NCBI GenBank assembly: GCA_020744225.1
Contig: JAGMWG010000017.1
Span: 806,001 to 870,000, forward strand
Length of the DNA: 64,000 bases
Source of the DNA: Paraphoma chrysanthemicola
Lineage: Eukaryota; Ascomycota; Dothideomycetes; Pleosporales; Phaeosphaeriaceae
Reading direction: 5' to 3'
The notes under the pieces were generated by a model. The model had not been told where the DNA came from. It saw only the letters and a program-made list of their open reading frames with translations, and ran no database searches. The stretch's first letter is position 1. Each line of letters starts with the position of its first letter. Positions 35,950 to 45,820 of the stretch are shown here, in pieces. Made by a program: the position numbers and the translations under genes.

Positions 35950-37776
35950 TTAGACCTCCTCCAACTTTACACTCGAGTCTTTCTCATCGTCAGTACTCAA
36001 TCCTGCGTTCTTGCGCTCTCGCACTCCACCACTCTTTTCAATTTCGTCTGCGTACATCCTCTCATTCAAAATTCTCTCTCTCACATCCTTCTTTGCAAAT
36101 AAAATATCAATCTCCTCGAGACTCTTGCCTGTCGTCTCGGGACACATGAGCCAGACGAACGGCATCGCAACCCAATTGCTCAGCAACATCCAGATCCAGA
36201 TCTTCCACCCAATATTCTCGAGGGCGATGCCGCCGGCGAAGACAGTGATGAAGCTGAACAGCCATTCTCCGAATGCGCCGGCTGCGCCGCCAATATGGCG
36301 GTGCTTGAGAGGCGCGATCTGATGTCTATTAGCTCTGAAGTGTGGGGGAGGAGGCTTTTGGTGGGGATTCAGAAGGAAAGAACGTACCTCGGGACCATAT
36401 AACCACGGCACACCAACCCACCCATATCCGAAAACCATATTCCAAACGCAAATGATCACCGCTGCGCCCCATTGCGTGGCAACGGTCGGGCGAGGGAGGC
36501 CAATGAGTGCTACGAAAGCAGTCATGAGAAGCGCGAGGACAAAAGCTGACCAAAACAGTATACGTCGACGGCCGAAGCGCTCGATTGTTGCGGGAAGGGG
36601 AAATGTGCCGAGCGCGAACATGGTGTTCATGACGGCGGCGAGAAGTTGTGCAAGGAAGTCTGAGAGACCGACGTTTTTGAATATGACGGTGGAGTAGTAG
36701 ACGGAGAGATTGATCCCTATATTCGGATTGGTTAGCACTGGATCTCCAAGTCTGTCTCTCAGCGAATGGGTCGCATACCCATCATCTGCTGAATCGATAG
36801 CACAAGAAAGGCGATTCTTATCCGTCTCCCAACCTTCAAATCTGTGTTGTCCCAAAAGAGAGTCCAAACACTGAACTTCTCATGCTCTTCCGACTCCGTC
36901 TCGAGCTTGATCGTGTTCATAATCTCTTGCTTCATCTGCTGGACATCTGGATGTTCAAGGGCCTTGTCATGTAATTTGGAAAGCACATCATCACCCTCCA
37001 CCTCCCGTCCTTTCGCATAATACCATCGTGGTGTATCGGGCAAGAAGACCATGACCAGTCCCGACACAAGCGCAAAGAATGCTTGGAACGCTATCGGAAA
37101 GCGCCATGAGACTTGGTTGGTCATGCGCGTGAATCCGAAATCGATCCAGTACGCGAGGGGAATGCCACTGATCAGCAGACAACATGTGAATGCGACTTCC
37201 GGGCCGCGTTCACCGGGCTTGATGGACATCTCGGCCATGTATGTAGGAACAGTGCAGGATATGAATCCGATGCCAAAGCCGCAGAGAATGCGGCCGACGA
37301 TGATGTGCGCGACGCTCCAGGCGCTTGCTTGGAGACTTGCGCCAACGATAACGAAACCGTTGCCAAGGAGAAGGATGTTGCGCCGGCCGAGAGGCATGCC
37401 AACGACGGAGACGAAGAGCGAACATACAGTGGCGGCGAGGGTGTAGGAAGATGCGATCATGGGGATGACATATGTGCCGGTGGGATTCTGAAGGCATGTC
37501 AGTGGTTTGAAGTGACGAAATGATGGATCACTCACGCCCATGGCTTTCAGGAAGGGTGCTGTGGTCTGCACTCCGCCCAGGACACCGGCATCGTAACTGA
37601 GCCAGTTAGCCACATCCCTGATGTGAGGATTCAACAGGCGAGTCTACCCGTAAAGCATGAATGACTGTTCACTATTGTCAGTAAGAGCAATCTTAAAGGA
37701 GTACAATTCTTCATACCACTCCACAACTGAACCGCATCATGCGGTACAGTACGCGTCCTTTGACAGTTTCAAACAT
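35950..37776 (-). CDS. MFS sugar-type transporter
   Basis: Exons complement(35950..36318, 36388..36716, 36779..37487, 37536..37596, 37648..37664, 37717..37776), 514 aa. Sugar-porter (SP) family of the major facilitator superfamily, plasma membrane. Twelve membrane segments can be followed. Signatures are MLYGYDAGVLGG in TM1, RILCGFGIGFISCTVPTYMAE in TM4, PDTPRWYYAKGR before the central loop, and the second-half blocks GRRRILFW and PETTGKSLEEID after TM12. The 17-nt second exon encodes only SFMLYG and is fixed by TM1 conservation. Exon 1 MFETVKGRVLYRMMRFSCGV is the usual cytosolic start. It is divergent from the monooxygenase gene across a shared 438-bp promoter. Substrate could be a sugar, polyol or sugar acid. 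Confidence 0.92.
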
Positions 37777-38214
37777 CTCGACAGCTTGATCCGTCTTGCA
37801 TGTAATGTTGCTCCAAGTGGAACAGCACCACAAGCTTTCTCTTATACTTGACCATTCCATCCCCAGTACATATCTCTTTAAGGACTAGTGTCAGTCTGGG
37901 GTAGCCATCCAGTCCTGCATGAGACTAGCCGATCCCCGCAGTCTTGGCACGGGATTTGAATCCCGGGGAAGTGAGAATCATGGCTCGGATCTCGCATCTC
38001 CCCACAACGTGAGATACAACTCGTTGCCATCCATGTTCGGGATCTACTGGAGAAGAGAAGATGGGCGTACCGTCGGGGTGGCGATCGACCCGCGGCGCGT
38101 GGTCGTGCAGAAGCATCCGCTGTTAAAAGTCCGCGACGCGTGCTCGACACAACACAAAAATAACCCTATTGATCTGTCGTTTTCTTCAACAACGTTCGTC
38201 ATAGAGCACTTTGA
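37777..38214. promoter_or_regulatory. Divergent promoter, transporter / monooxygenase
   Basis: 438 bp between two ATGs facing apart. It contains the 16-bp CGG-N10-CCG element listed separately. No gene inside is supported. Confidence 0.6.
37950..37965 (+). promoter_or_regulatory. Putative Zn2Cys6 site, copy 1 (CGG-N10-CCG)
   Basis: CGGGATTTGAATCCCG: outer half sites CGG and CCG separated by ten bases, almost a perfect palindrome. Put3-type Zn2Cys6 dimers bind CGG-N10-CCG. It lies 174 bp above the transporter ATG and 250 bp above the monooxygenase ATG. The same 16 bases occur inverted before the SDR gene. Confidence 0.5.
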
Positions 38215-40015
38215 ATGCCCAGCATGTCTTCCCCGGACGTGATCATCATTGGTGCCGGGCCCTCCGGCATCTCCATGGCATATACACTGAAGCACAAACT
38301 TGGCTTCAGCGATTTCACCATCTACGACAAGCTCGACGGAGTAGGGGGTACATGGCGCACAAACACCTATCCAGGTGTCGGCTGCGACGTGCCCACCATC
38401 TTATATTCGTTCCACTTCAACCTCAACCCGAACTGGTCCAAAGAGTTGTGCGACGGGCCAGAAATATTGGAATACATGGAAGCCACAGTCGATAAATTTG
38501 ACTTGCGAGCGCACATGCATTTCTCGATCGAGTGCTTAGGTGCGGAATGGAACAAAGAGACCAAGAAATGGTACGTGCAATTCAAGGACCAAAAGACGGG
38601 CCTGGAATTCGTGCGCAGCGCTGCAGTATTCATTTCTGCTGTGGGCGGCATCTCGTATCCTAGAGATGTTAAGTTTCCAGGGATGGAGAATTTCAAGGGC
38701 GCCATGTTCCACACAGCTCGATGGGACCATTCGTACGACTACAAAGGGAAGCGCATGGCCATAATCGGGAACGGTTGCTCAGCTGCGCAAGTTGTCCCCG
38801 CAGTCGTCGACGATGTAGCATCGATCAAACAATATGCGAGATCAGCGCAGTGGTACCATGAGCGGCCGAATCGGAACTTTAGCAAAGCTGAGACATGGGC
38901 GTTTCGCTATATCCCGTTCTGGGAGAGGTGGAAGAGGTTACAATTGTTCCTCGAGAACGACGATCTTGTTGCGACGTACATGCCTGGTGCCAAAGCTACG
39001 GCGAAGCGAGCTAAGGTGGAAGATCATGCGAAGCGGTACATCTACTCGCGGGCGCCGAAGAAGTATCACGATCATTTGGTCCCAGACTTTCCGCTAGGTA
39101 AGACATGCACAGTTTTCACGGATTTCGCGTGCTGATCTTTGATTTCTTAGGCTGCAAGCGTCGCATCTTCGATCCAAATTACCTCGATGCTCTGAACGCA
39201 CCAAACCTGGAACTTCTCTCCGAAGGCATCCAGGAAATTGACGAGACCGGTATAGTCAGCGAGACAGGAAAGAAGGATGAATTCGACGTCATCGTCTTAG
39301 CCACTGGCTTCCAGGTCCAGCAATTTCTGACTCCAATGGAGGTCCTCGGAAAAGGTGGGAAATCGTTGAACCAGCAATGGAAAGAGCATCGCGGCGCACA
39401 AGCATACATGGGTTCATTCGTGCACAACTTCCCCAACTTTGCCATTTTGTGAGTGCTCTTCTGCATTTCAAGTCTTCGGTATTGCCTGAACGGAAGCTGA
39501 CGTGTGTCTAAAGATTCGGTCCCAACACTTTTCCAGCCCACAACTCTGCGCTCTTTTCATGCGAAGTGCAAGTGGAATTCGTTGCGCGCAATCTCATCGC
39601 TCCCCTCATCGATCGTAAAGCGGATATCATCGAAGTCAAGGCCACGTCCGAGAGCCAGTGGGTCAACAGCATTCACAAACAGCTACAAGGGTCAGTATTT
39701 CAGGCTGGTTGTTCGAATTGGTACATCAATGAGCATGGGCGTAACGCTGCTAGCTGGCCCGGATATGCAAGCACATACTGGAAAGAGGCGTGTATACCTC
39801 GATCCGGTGTGTTCACAACTGAGGGCGGGTCGTCTTTGTGGTTTCTGAAGACATTGATTCGGTGGTTGCGGACGACAAGCTCAACTACGTATGGCCTTGG
39901 CCTGCTGTTGATTGCTATGGGTCTTTGGAGGAGGAATGAGGGGTTTCGCTCTGCTCTTATAGACGGCTTCAGAGCAGCGAGTGCTCGGCTGGCGAGCGTT
40001 GTAAAATCTTATTAG
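38215..40015 (+). CDS. Baeyer-Villiger-type flavin-dependent monooxygenase
   Basis: Exons 38215..39097, 39151..39448, 39514..40015, 560 aa. NADPH- and FAD-dependent class B oxygenase, inserting oxygen next to a ketone or oxidising a heteroatom. The FAD Rossmann motif VIIIGAGPSG starts at residue 9. The family fingerprint FKGAMFHTARWD begins at residue 160 and matches FxGxxxHxxxW[P/D]. The NADPH Rossmann motif MAIIGNGCSAAQ follows at about 181. VIVLATGFQ is the usual ATG motif. Near the C-terminus is a hydrophobic segment YGLGLLLIAMGLW, possibly a membrane anchor. Both introns restore conserved sequence (PLG|CKRRIFDPNY and FAIL|FGPN). A second ATG nine bases downstream (MSSPDV) could also be used. 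The true substrate is unknown. Confidence 0.92.
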
Positions 40016-40447
40016 CGATTGACATGTAGATATTTAGTACGCAAGGAATGAGACCCTGCATGCTTCCAGCATGCGCGCAGCGACCAAGTTGTGTTTGATA
40101 ATCAACCCGCCTCTTTGCATGCCATAGCCAGCTTCCTTGTGGACAATGACTCGAGCGTTGCACTCGATAGCTGCATTGCTTTGGGTATGGATTTCCAGGT
40201 GCAATGATGACGATCGGCCATGCACGATTACCGTTTGATCGACGTGAGCGCCTGCGTGCTGCCTGTGGGGCGGGATTCAAATCCCGCGCAAAGACACCCA
40301 GCTACCCCACCCGTGGTAAACCCCGCATTACGCTAGGTCGCATTCACCAAAGCGTTGGATGACGTGAAGCTTATGGTAGAAAGCAAGTTTGACTAGGAAA
40401 TTGCTGATAGACTTTGTCTTTGGATCAGTTTATGTTCACATAGAACC
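40016..40447. promoter_or_regulatory. Intergenic / SDR promoter
   Basis: 432 bp between the monooxygenase stop and the SDR start, holding copy 2 of the CGG-N10-CCG element. Confidence 0.5.
40271..40286 (-). promoter_or_regulatory. Putative Zn2Cys6 site, copy 2 (CGG-N10-CCG)
   Basis: CGGGATTCAAATCCCG on the plus strand, the exact reverse complement of the copy at 37950..37965. It lies 162 bp above the SDR start codon. Flanking bases differ, so only the site itself is conserved. Confidence 0.5.
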
Positions 40448-41525
40448 ATGTCGATGCTATCCAGAACAATTCAACCAAAAAGCTTCCGTGCTTGCAGCAG
40501 AGTACCAATATTTGCACCCCGAGCTTTCTCTGTTCACAGTCCGCGGTATGTCGATTCAAGTACGCCATCACAGTCTCCTTCTGTGAATTTTCGAAAGAAT
40601 GGAGGAGATAAGCGATCGTTGAGCGATCGAATGAGCCTCAAAGGAAAGACAACCGTCATCACTGGAGGCGCTCGTGGAATAGGCCTTTCTTTGGTTGAAG
40701 CTATTGCGGAGGCTGGTGGAAACGTCGCAGTTCTGGACGTGCTGGAGAAGCCGCAGACTGACCTGTCGACTCTTGGGGTTGAAGCAAACTATTATCGGTG
40801 AATCTTTACCCACAATTGAGATAACGTAACTGATCGTGTTAGGACTGATGTGACCAACATGGATGTCTTGGAAAAGACCTTCAGTCAAATCCAAAACGAT
40901 TTCGGGCGCATCGATAACTGGTAGGTCTACATTGATGTTTTCGTAATTCTTGCTAACTCAGAAGTGTTACCGCCGCCGGTATAGTGGCCGACAAGTCGTT
41001 TTTCGATCATTCGTGGGATGAATGCGAAAAGCTTCTCAAGGTCAACGTAAGCTCGCTCGCTTGGAATCATTTCAGCTGCTGACGTTCAAGGTCCTTGGAA
41101 CCTTCTTCTGTGCGCAGCTCGCCGCGAAAGCCATGAGAGATCAAGGCTCTGGCGGCAGTCTTGTCCTGATTGCTTCAATCGCATCTCACATAGCCCTTCC
41201 ACTGCAAAGGCTTCCCATGTACGGAGCGACGAAGGGGGCCGTACGTATAATGATGAAGCAGCTCGCTGTTGAGCTGGCGCCACTAAACATTCGCGTCAAC
41301 ACGGTCTCTCCAGGTTTCATCCGTACGGATATGACAGAGCTTTGTGCGACGCAACAGCCAGAACTGTACTCTGTATTCAGTTCCGCTCCGCCAATCGGAA
41401 GGATCGGCGAGACGAGTGATATAACCGGCGCTGTCCATTATCTTTTGAGCGATGCATCCTCCTATACAACAGGAGCTGATATTCCAATTACGGGCGGATT
41501 GATAGCTGGACGTATTGCGAATTAA
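40448..41525 (+). CDS. Short-chain dehydrogenase/reductase, possibly mitochondrial
   Basis: Exons 40448..40797, 40843..40920, 40965..41046, 41091..41525, 314 aa. Classical SDR, NAD(P)-dependent oxidation or reduction of an alcohol/ketone. The cofactor motif TGGARGIG is followed by the Asp of VLDV. CVTAAG replaces the usual NNAG. The catalytic Ser lies in VLIASIASH and the YxxxK pair in MYGATKGA. Closest character is the sorbose reductase / D-arabinitol dehydrogenase group, including the C-terminal ADIPITGG. The first 30 residues (MLSRTIQPKSFRACSR and on) are basic and lack acids, like a mitochondrial presequence. Four exons join in frame. It ends 87 bp from the convergent Zn2Cys6 gene. Confidence 0.92.
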
Positions 41526-41612
41526 GGTCAATTGCCGTTGTTGAATCTCGTGCCTTCTTACGCTGATCGTGATTTGAGCGCTTAATTTCCATTGGCCAGC
41601 CTGCGAATTTGC

Positions 41613-43712
41613 TCAAAATCTGGGAAAGTCCAGGCTCGTCCACTCTGACCAGAAAATCGAGTCGATAACGTTGAGTGCTGGGTTTAGAATCATCTCGTCT
41701 GGAGCGTCGTCGACTACAGGTAGCGTAGGCTCCTCCCATGTGGATGGGCGACGCCGCTTCGCTTGGGAGCGGTCGCTTTCCAAGCCAGGCCCATGTGCAG
41801 CACTTCTCTTCACGCTCTCCCGCTTTGCTCGCAGCAGTTCGTTCTGTATTCCAGCCACTACTTCCCGGGCCCGTGTGGCACTATGATAGCCTTTTGATAG
41901 ATCACTGAGAGCCTGTTGGCACACTTCCAGGTCCTTCCAAGCAGAATTTCGCAATGACGGCTCTGCTGCTTCGCACGCGTTAAGCACATGGATCAAGCTT
42001 GCTGTGAACACAAGATGCACTGCTTGAATGTTGATTCTGCGGAAGCTGTAAAGTCTTCGATAGATCTGTAGCAGTTTTGCTATCGCCCTGGCTGAATCGG
42101 TGCATGCTGGTTGGCCGACCATCGGGTCTGAAAAAGCAACATCCGGTAAAGTCGCCGTAGTGGCCGCAAAGAATGGCCGGTTTGCGAGAATCATGACTGT
42201 ATGGTATTGCATATGCAGTTGTAGTACATGAGGGACGTAGAAGGATGAAACGGAGGCCAGATCGACTTCTAAGGACTCTGGCAAACTCTTATGCCAATCC
42301 ATGAGTTCAGCTCGCATGCTCGAAGCAAAATCGTGGAGCTGTTGAGCACCAAGCACAGAAACGACAGCATCCGAGTACAGTGTGTCTCGAATGCGAGCCA
42401 TTTTCGCACAAAGTGTCGCATTGTTTCTATGCAGTTCTTCAATCGGATCGATCAAAGCTGGGAAATCGAAGTCTTCGTACTCATCGATGTACGGTCGCCA
42501 GAACTTCTGTTCGGTAATCGTTGCGACGTACGGCGGCGTCGTGATTGCATTCTCGTTCAGCGATACCGGCCGACCGAGGTACAGTGACCACATTCGCTCG
42601 TGGATGAAAGCGCCCCAAAACACAACTCTTCGCAGAGTCGCCTCTTCTGGGTCGAGAATCCCGGCGTCCACATAGGCTTGGTTGTCGAGATGTAGGCCCA
42701 GGTCCGTGGCCAGTCGTACCGCCATACCGCTATAAAGCCAGCCACGAGCATCAAGAGTGCGAATTGATTCCACTCCACTCAAAATACCTAGCGATTGCAC
42801 CGTCGATAATGTTGGCGAATTCAGCTCAACGTCGAGGAGTGCGCGTGCACGTGACGCAAAAAAGTCTACCAGTGGTTCAGGCAGCTCAACGCAATGTCTG
42901 GATGTCAACGAAGCACCGACAGCGCACATAGAGTTGACCAGCACCTCGGAGTAAAGCTTGCTCATGTAGTCGCCCGATTTGCACTTGCGTCGCTCGCGAT
43001 AGAAAACATCCTCTTGCACAAGATGAATACTCGGATCTTCCCAGCAGAAGTACAGCTTGATCAAGTGCTCTTCAAGCTCAGAGTCCACGAAGTGACCGAC
43101 TCCAGCGGCGTCCAGCGTGGCTTGGATCTCATGCTGGTCTACAGTCGTCTTTGCGTTGGTCGTTTCGCGGGTGCCGGAAACAAGCAAGTGAAGATTTGAT
43201 GTTGCGCCATAGAATCTGAGCTGACCATCTTCCGCGAGCCTGAGGGATCCCAGATTACCAGTGAGCTGATCGACCAAGGGTGAAGAGACCTCTGCCTGAG
43301 GAGAATTGAGTGCTATTGATGGCGTCTTCTGGTCTACAGAGAGTTCCGCATGGAATCCAGAGATGTCAGTGGCATGGGAATGATCCGGATGGGCCACTGA
43401 AGCTTCGGGCGCGCATGGTGGGGCTGAAGGTCTGATCTCACTCGGAAGTGGAATCCCGTTTGCCCGCAACAACTCCTCCAGCTGTCTCGCATATGCTTCA
43501 GCAGCAAGAAGTCGTTCTTTCATTGGCACTTTACGTTTATCTAGGCCATGTTGATACACGCACTGCTGTGCGTAAAGAATGCAATTGCTGCATGACGGGC
43601 TGGCAGCATCGCATTTGATCTTGCGGGTGCGGCAACTCAGGCAGGCAGTGGTGACATGCTTCTGACGCGCGCTCGAGGTTGGACGTGTAGCTGAGTTCGC
43701 GGCGGACGCCAT
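41613..43712 (-). CDS. Zn2Cys6 fungal-specific transcription factor, likely cluster regulator
   Basis: Single exon, 699 aa. The binuclear zinc cluster is at residues 24-51: C24, C27, C34, C41, C44, C51 in ACLSCRTRKIKC and SCSNCILYAQQC. A linker and heptad-like helix (KERLLAAEAYARQLEELLRA) follow and probably mediate dimerisation. The fungal_trans regulatory domain covers about residues 210-560, with the usual GWLYSGMAVRLATDLGLHLD and RRVVFWGAFIHERMWSLYLGR blocks. A basic C-terminal patch QAKRRRP could be an NLS. Position next to the transporter, monooxygenase and SDR suggests pathway-specific control, and two CGG-N10-CCG elements fit a dimer of this class. The inducer is unknown. Confidence 0.93.
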   Translation of the reverse strand: MASAANSATRPTSSARQKHVTTACLSCRTRKIKCDAASPSCSNCILYAQQCVYQHGLDKRKVPMKERLLAAEAYARQLEELLRANGIPLPSEIRPSAPPCAPEASVAHPDHSHATDISGFHAELSVDQKTPSIALNSPQAEVSSPLVDQLTGNLGSLRLAEDGQLRFYGATSNLHLLVSGTRETTNAKTTVDQHEIQATLDAAGVGHFVDSELEEHLIKLYFCWEDPSIHLVQEDVFYRERRKCKSGDYMSKLYSEVLVNSMCAVGASLTSRHCVELPEPLVDFFASRARALLDVELNSPTLSTVQSLGILSGVESIRTLDARGWLYSGMAVRLATDLGLHLDNQAYVDAGILDPEEATLRRVVFWGAFIHERMWSLYLGRPVSLNENAITTPPYVATITEQKFWRPYIDEYEDFDFPALIDPIEELHRNNATLCAKMARIRDTLYSDAVVSVLGAQQLHDFASSMRAELMDWHKSLPESLEVDLASVSSFYVPHVLQLHMQYHTVMILANRPFFAATTATLPDVAFSDPMVGQPACTDSARAIAKLLQIYRRLYSFRRINIQAVHLVFTASLIHVLNACEAAEPSLRNSAWKDLEVCQQALSDLSKGYHSATRAREVVAGIQNELLRAKRESVKRSAAHGPGLESDRSQAKRRRPSTWEEPTLPVVDDAPDEMILNPALNVIDSIFWSEWTSLDFPRF

Positions 43713-44178
43713 TGAGAGAGATTCTGAGATCTTGGCATAGTGAGTCGATGTGGTGGAGTCGTCACAGTGAAGATGAGATGCAAGGAGTTGAAATGCGGGG
43801 AGTGCCGGCGAGCCGCGCTAGGCTCTGTTCGTACTGCAGTGGATAAATTCATCCCCTGAAGATCGAACGCGCGAACTATCGATCATGCTACTTCCATGTA
43901 GATTGGTTGAGAATATATTCATGTTCGAGTTCGTGGAATTCTACGGTAACGAGCATAAGAGTCGAATGAAATTCAGACGCGACAGCCCATAACCAACACG
44001 CACCCAAAACGAACGAAAACAACAAGAGGAGTAATACTAGAACTCTAAAAAGAACAGCTGCAAGGTAACAACGAAGAATCAAAGGCGATAACAGACGCGG
44101 AACAAAAAAAGGAACAAGGGAAAGCCAAAATCGAACCGTACCAACTAGCTCATCTCACCACCTGCTGTCCATGAATAC
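43713..44178. other. Intergenic, regulator promoter / Argonaute 3' side
   Basis: Contains the promoter of the Zn2Cys6 gene on its left and the 3' flank of the truncated Argonaute on its right, which is visibly AT-rich. No gene recognised. Confidence 0.45.
43796..43807 (+). promoter_or_regulatory. CGG-N6-CCG motif in the Zn2Cys6 gene promoter
   Basis: CGG and CCG half sites with a six-base spacer, 84 bp upstream of the regulator's ATG. The spacer differs from the N10 elements, so self-regulation by the same dimer is doubtful. A Ppr1-type factor would fit. Confidence 0.25.
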
Positions 44179-45820
44179 TCACATCCAGAACATGATCTTG
44201 CCCAGGTCACTATGCCACGGAATCCCCGTCATATCTCCACCAACATCGACCTTGTACTTGTAAAACTCCTTCATCGCAAAGTCGAGCGTGAGTTTTCGAA
44301 CTGCCTTGCGGACCTCTTCTCGATGGGTATTCTCGTCAGTAATCTCTGCGTCATCCTTGTTATCCGTGCTAGGATCGTATTCTCTTCCATTGCGGTAAGT
44401 ATTGTCACGAACGACTTGGAACTGCTCGTGCATGGTTCTCGCAGTTGACTTCAGACGCGCCTCGTGAGCGAGGGGGTTGCTACTCCATGTGTTGGGAAGG
44501 TATATTCTACCGCGGTCGCAGAGGCGGTCGGCGTAGTAGGTTGGAGTGGCGTAGGAGACGCCACAGGTGGCGCGGCAGTAGGTGTAGCAGAGACGATGGG
44601 TCTGGAGAGGGTTAGAAAGTTCTTGGTGGAGCATGTAGATGCTGTTAAAGACTTACCAGCGTGCGCAGGTCATTGTCGGACCTTAGTGAGGGTGAGGGTT
44701 GCCCAGTTACTTTGACGATGAAGTAGTGTGTTGGGCGGGCGGTGCCTTTGATACCAACGTGCGACTGGAGGTAGAAGTCTCGAAAGTAGGGTGACAAGAT
44801 TCCTCTGTCCACGTATGTTCCCGGCAAACAATTGTTGTTGTTGCTTGTGTCTTTGTCACCATCGTTGATGGGATAGAAGCGAGTGTGATGTCGCTTGCCA
44901 CCTACAATTGCTGTTAGACTTCTGATTGCTGTCATGTTATTCCTCTTCGCCTTGACAGCAGCGTGTGCAGCTAAGATTGCAGAGACCTCAGTCCGGACAG
45001 CTTCCTTATATTGGCCTTTATGTCAAGGACAGTCAGTGTGGCTCCCGAGAAGTGATTGATTAGGATGAGGAACGTACCCGTAGACACCCCATCTCGATAG
45101 TAGATGATATGTTCTGGCAAGTTCTCCTTTATTCCCGTTCTCGTTGCGGCCTGCAATTTTCGAGTAGTTGGCTGACCATTGATTCAACCTCCTCAATTAT
45201 CTAGAAATCTGTCAGTAATATATCGTACACGCGCTAGATATGAGTCTTTAACGAACCTCGCGATCCCTCTTGTCCTTGCTCTGGAGACGCATGGCACCCC
45301 GATAGGCGCCACCTTCCTTATCCATCGACCCAACCATGGTTGCGAAATTGTCCTGATCGTCCCTGAGACAATCCCAGGTGGCAACAGCTTTGCGGAAGAG
45401 TGCTTGGACCTTCTTTTTGGTTCGCCCGCCTTGCTCGAGGTCGAGAACTTCGTATCTGTAGAAGGCAGAACTCCCAATATCCAACTGGAAGTGATTGGTG
45501 AGAAGCTTCTGATCAGTACCCAAAGCTTGAGAGAGGTTTGGTAGCTCAGTCCCCAGCGGATGAATGGCAGCTGGAACTTTGCGGTACGTCTTGTCCTGCC
45601 TTTTCTCCTCATCTTCGTTCTTGGCGTGATCCTTGCCGAACTTGACCAGCGCCTTCAAATCCTTCTCATAGGCCTCTCCATCCCATTCGCGGCTCACACC
45701 AACAGTCGAAGGATTATCGGGGATGGCTGGCCTTTGGTCTGGATAGTAGAATGTGTACTTTCGATCAGCCCATACTGTCATTGCTGTGCCCTTTTCAGAC
45801 GGAACGGCAGACTCGGCCAT
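44179..45820 (-). CDS. Internally deleted Argonaute (N domain fused to late PIWI)
   Basis: Exons complement(44179..44601, 44657..45015, 45078..45150, 45257..45820), 472 aa against about 1,000 for full Argonautes. Residues 1-160 are Argonaute N domain (LLTNHFQLDIGSSAFYRYEV, RTKKKVQALFRKAV). From about residue 161 the sequence is already late PIWI (MVGSMDKEGGAYRGAMRLQ). PIWI continues with LPEHIIYYRDGVS (catalytic Asp 208), KRHHTRFYP, LQSHVGIKGTARPTHYFIV (catalytic His about 309) and RLCYTYCRATCGVSYATPTYYADR. Linker 1, PAZ, linker 2, MID and the first PIWI strand with the DVTHP Asp are absent, so slicing should be lost. Exons join in frame, but the second uses an acceptor that skips an ancestral segment now carrying a frameshift. 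It may be a pseudogene or a short regulatory Argonaute. Confidence 0.75.

Noticed and set aside
40240..40310. tRNA-like hairpin (GCGGG...CCCGC followed by CCCCAC) on the minus strand
   Set aside because: It looks like a T arm plus acceptor 3' strand, but the loop has eight bases and there is no room for D and anticodon arms. The CGG-N10-CCG operator explanation fits better.
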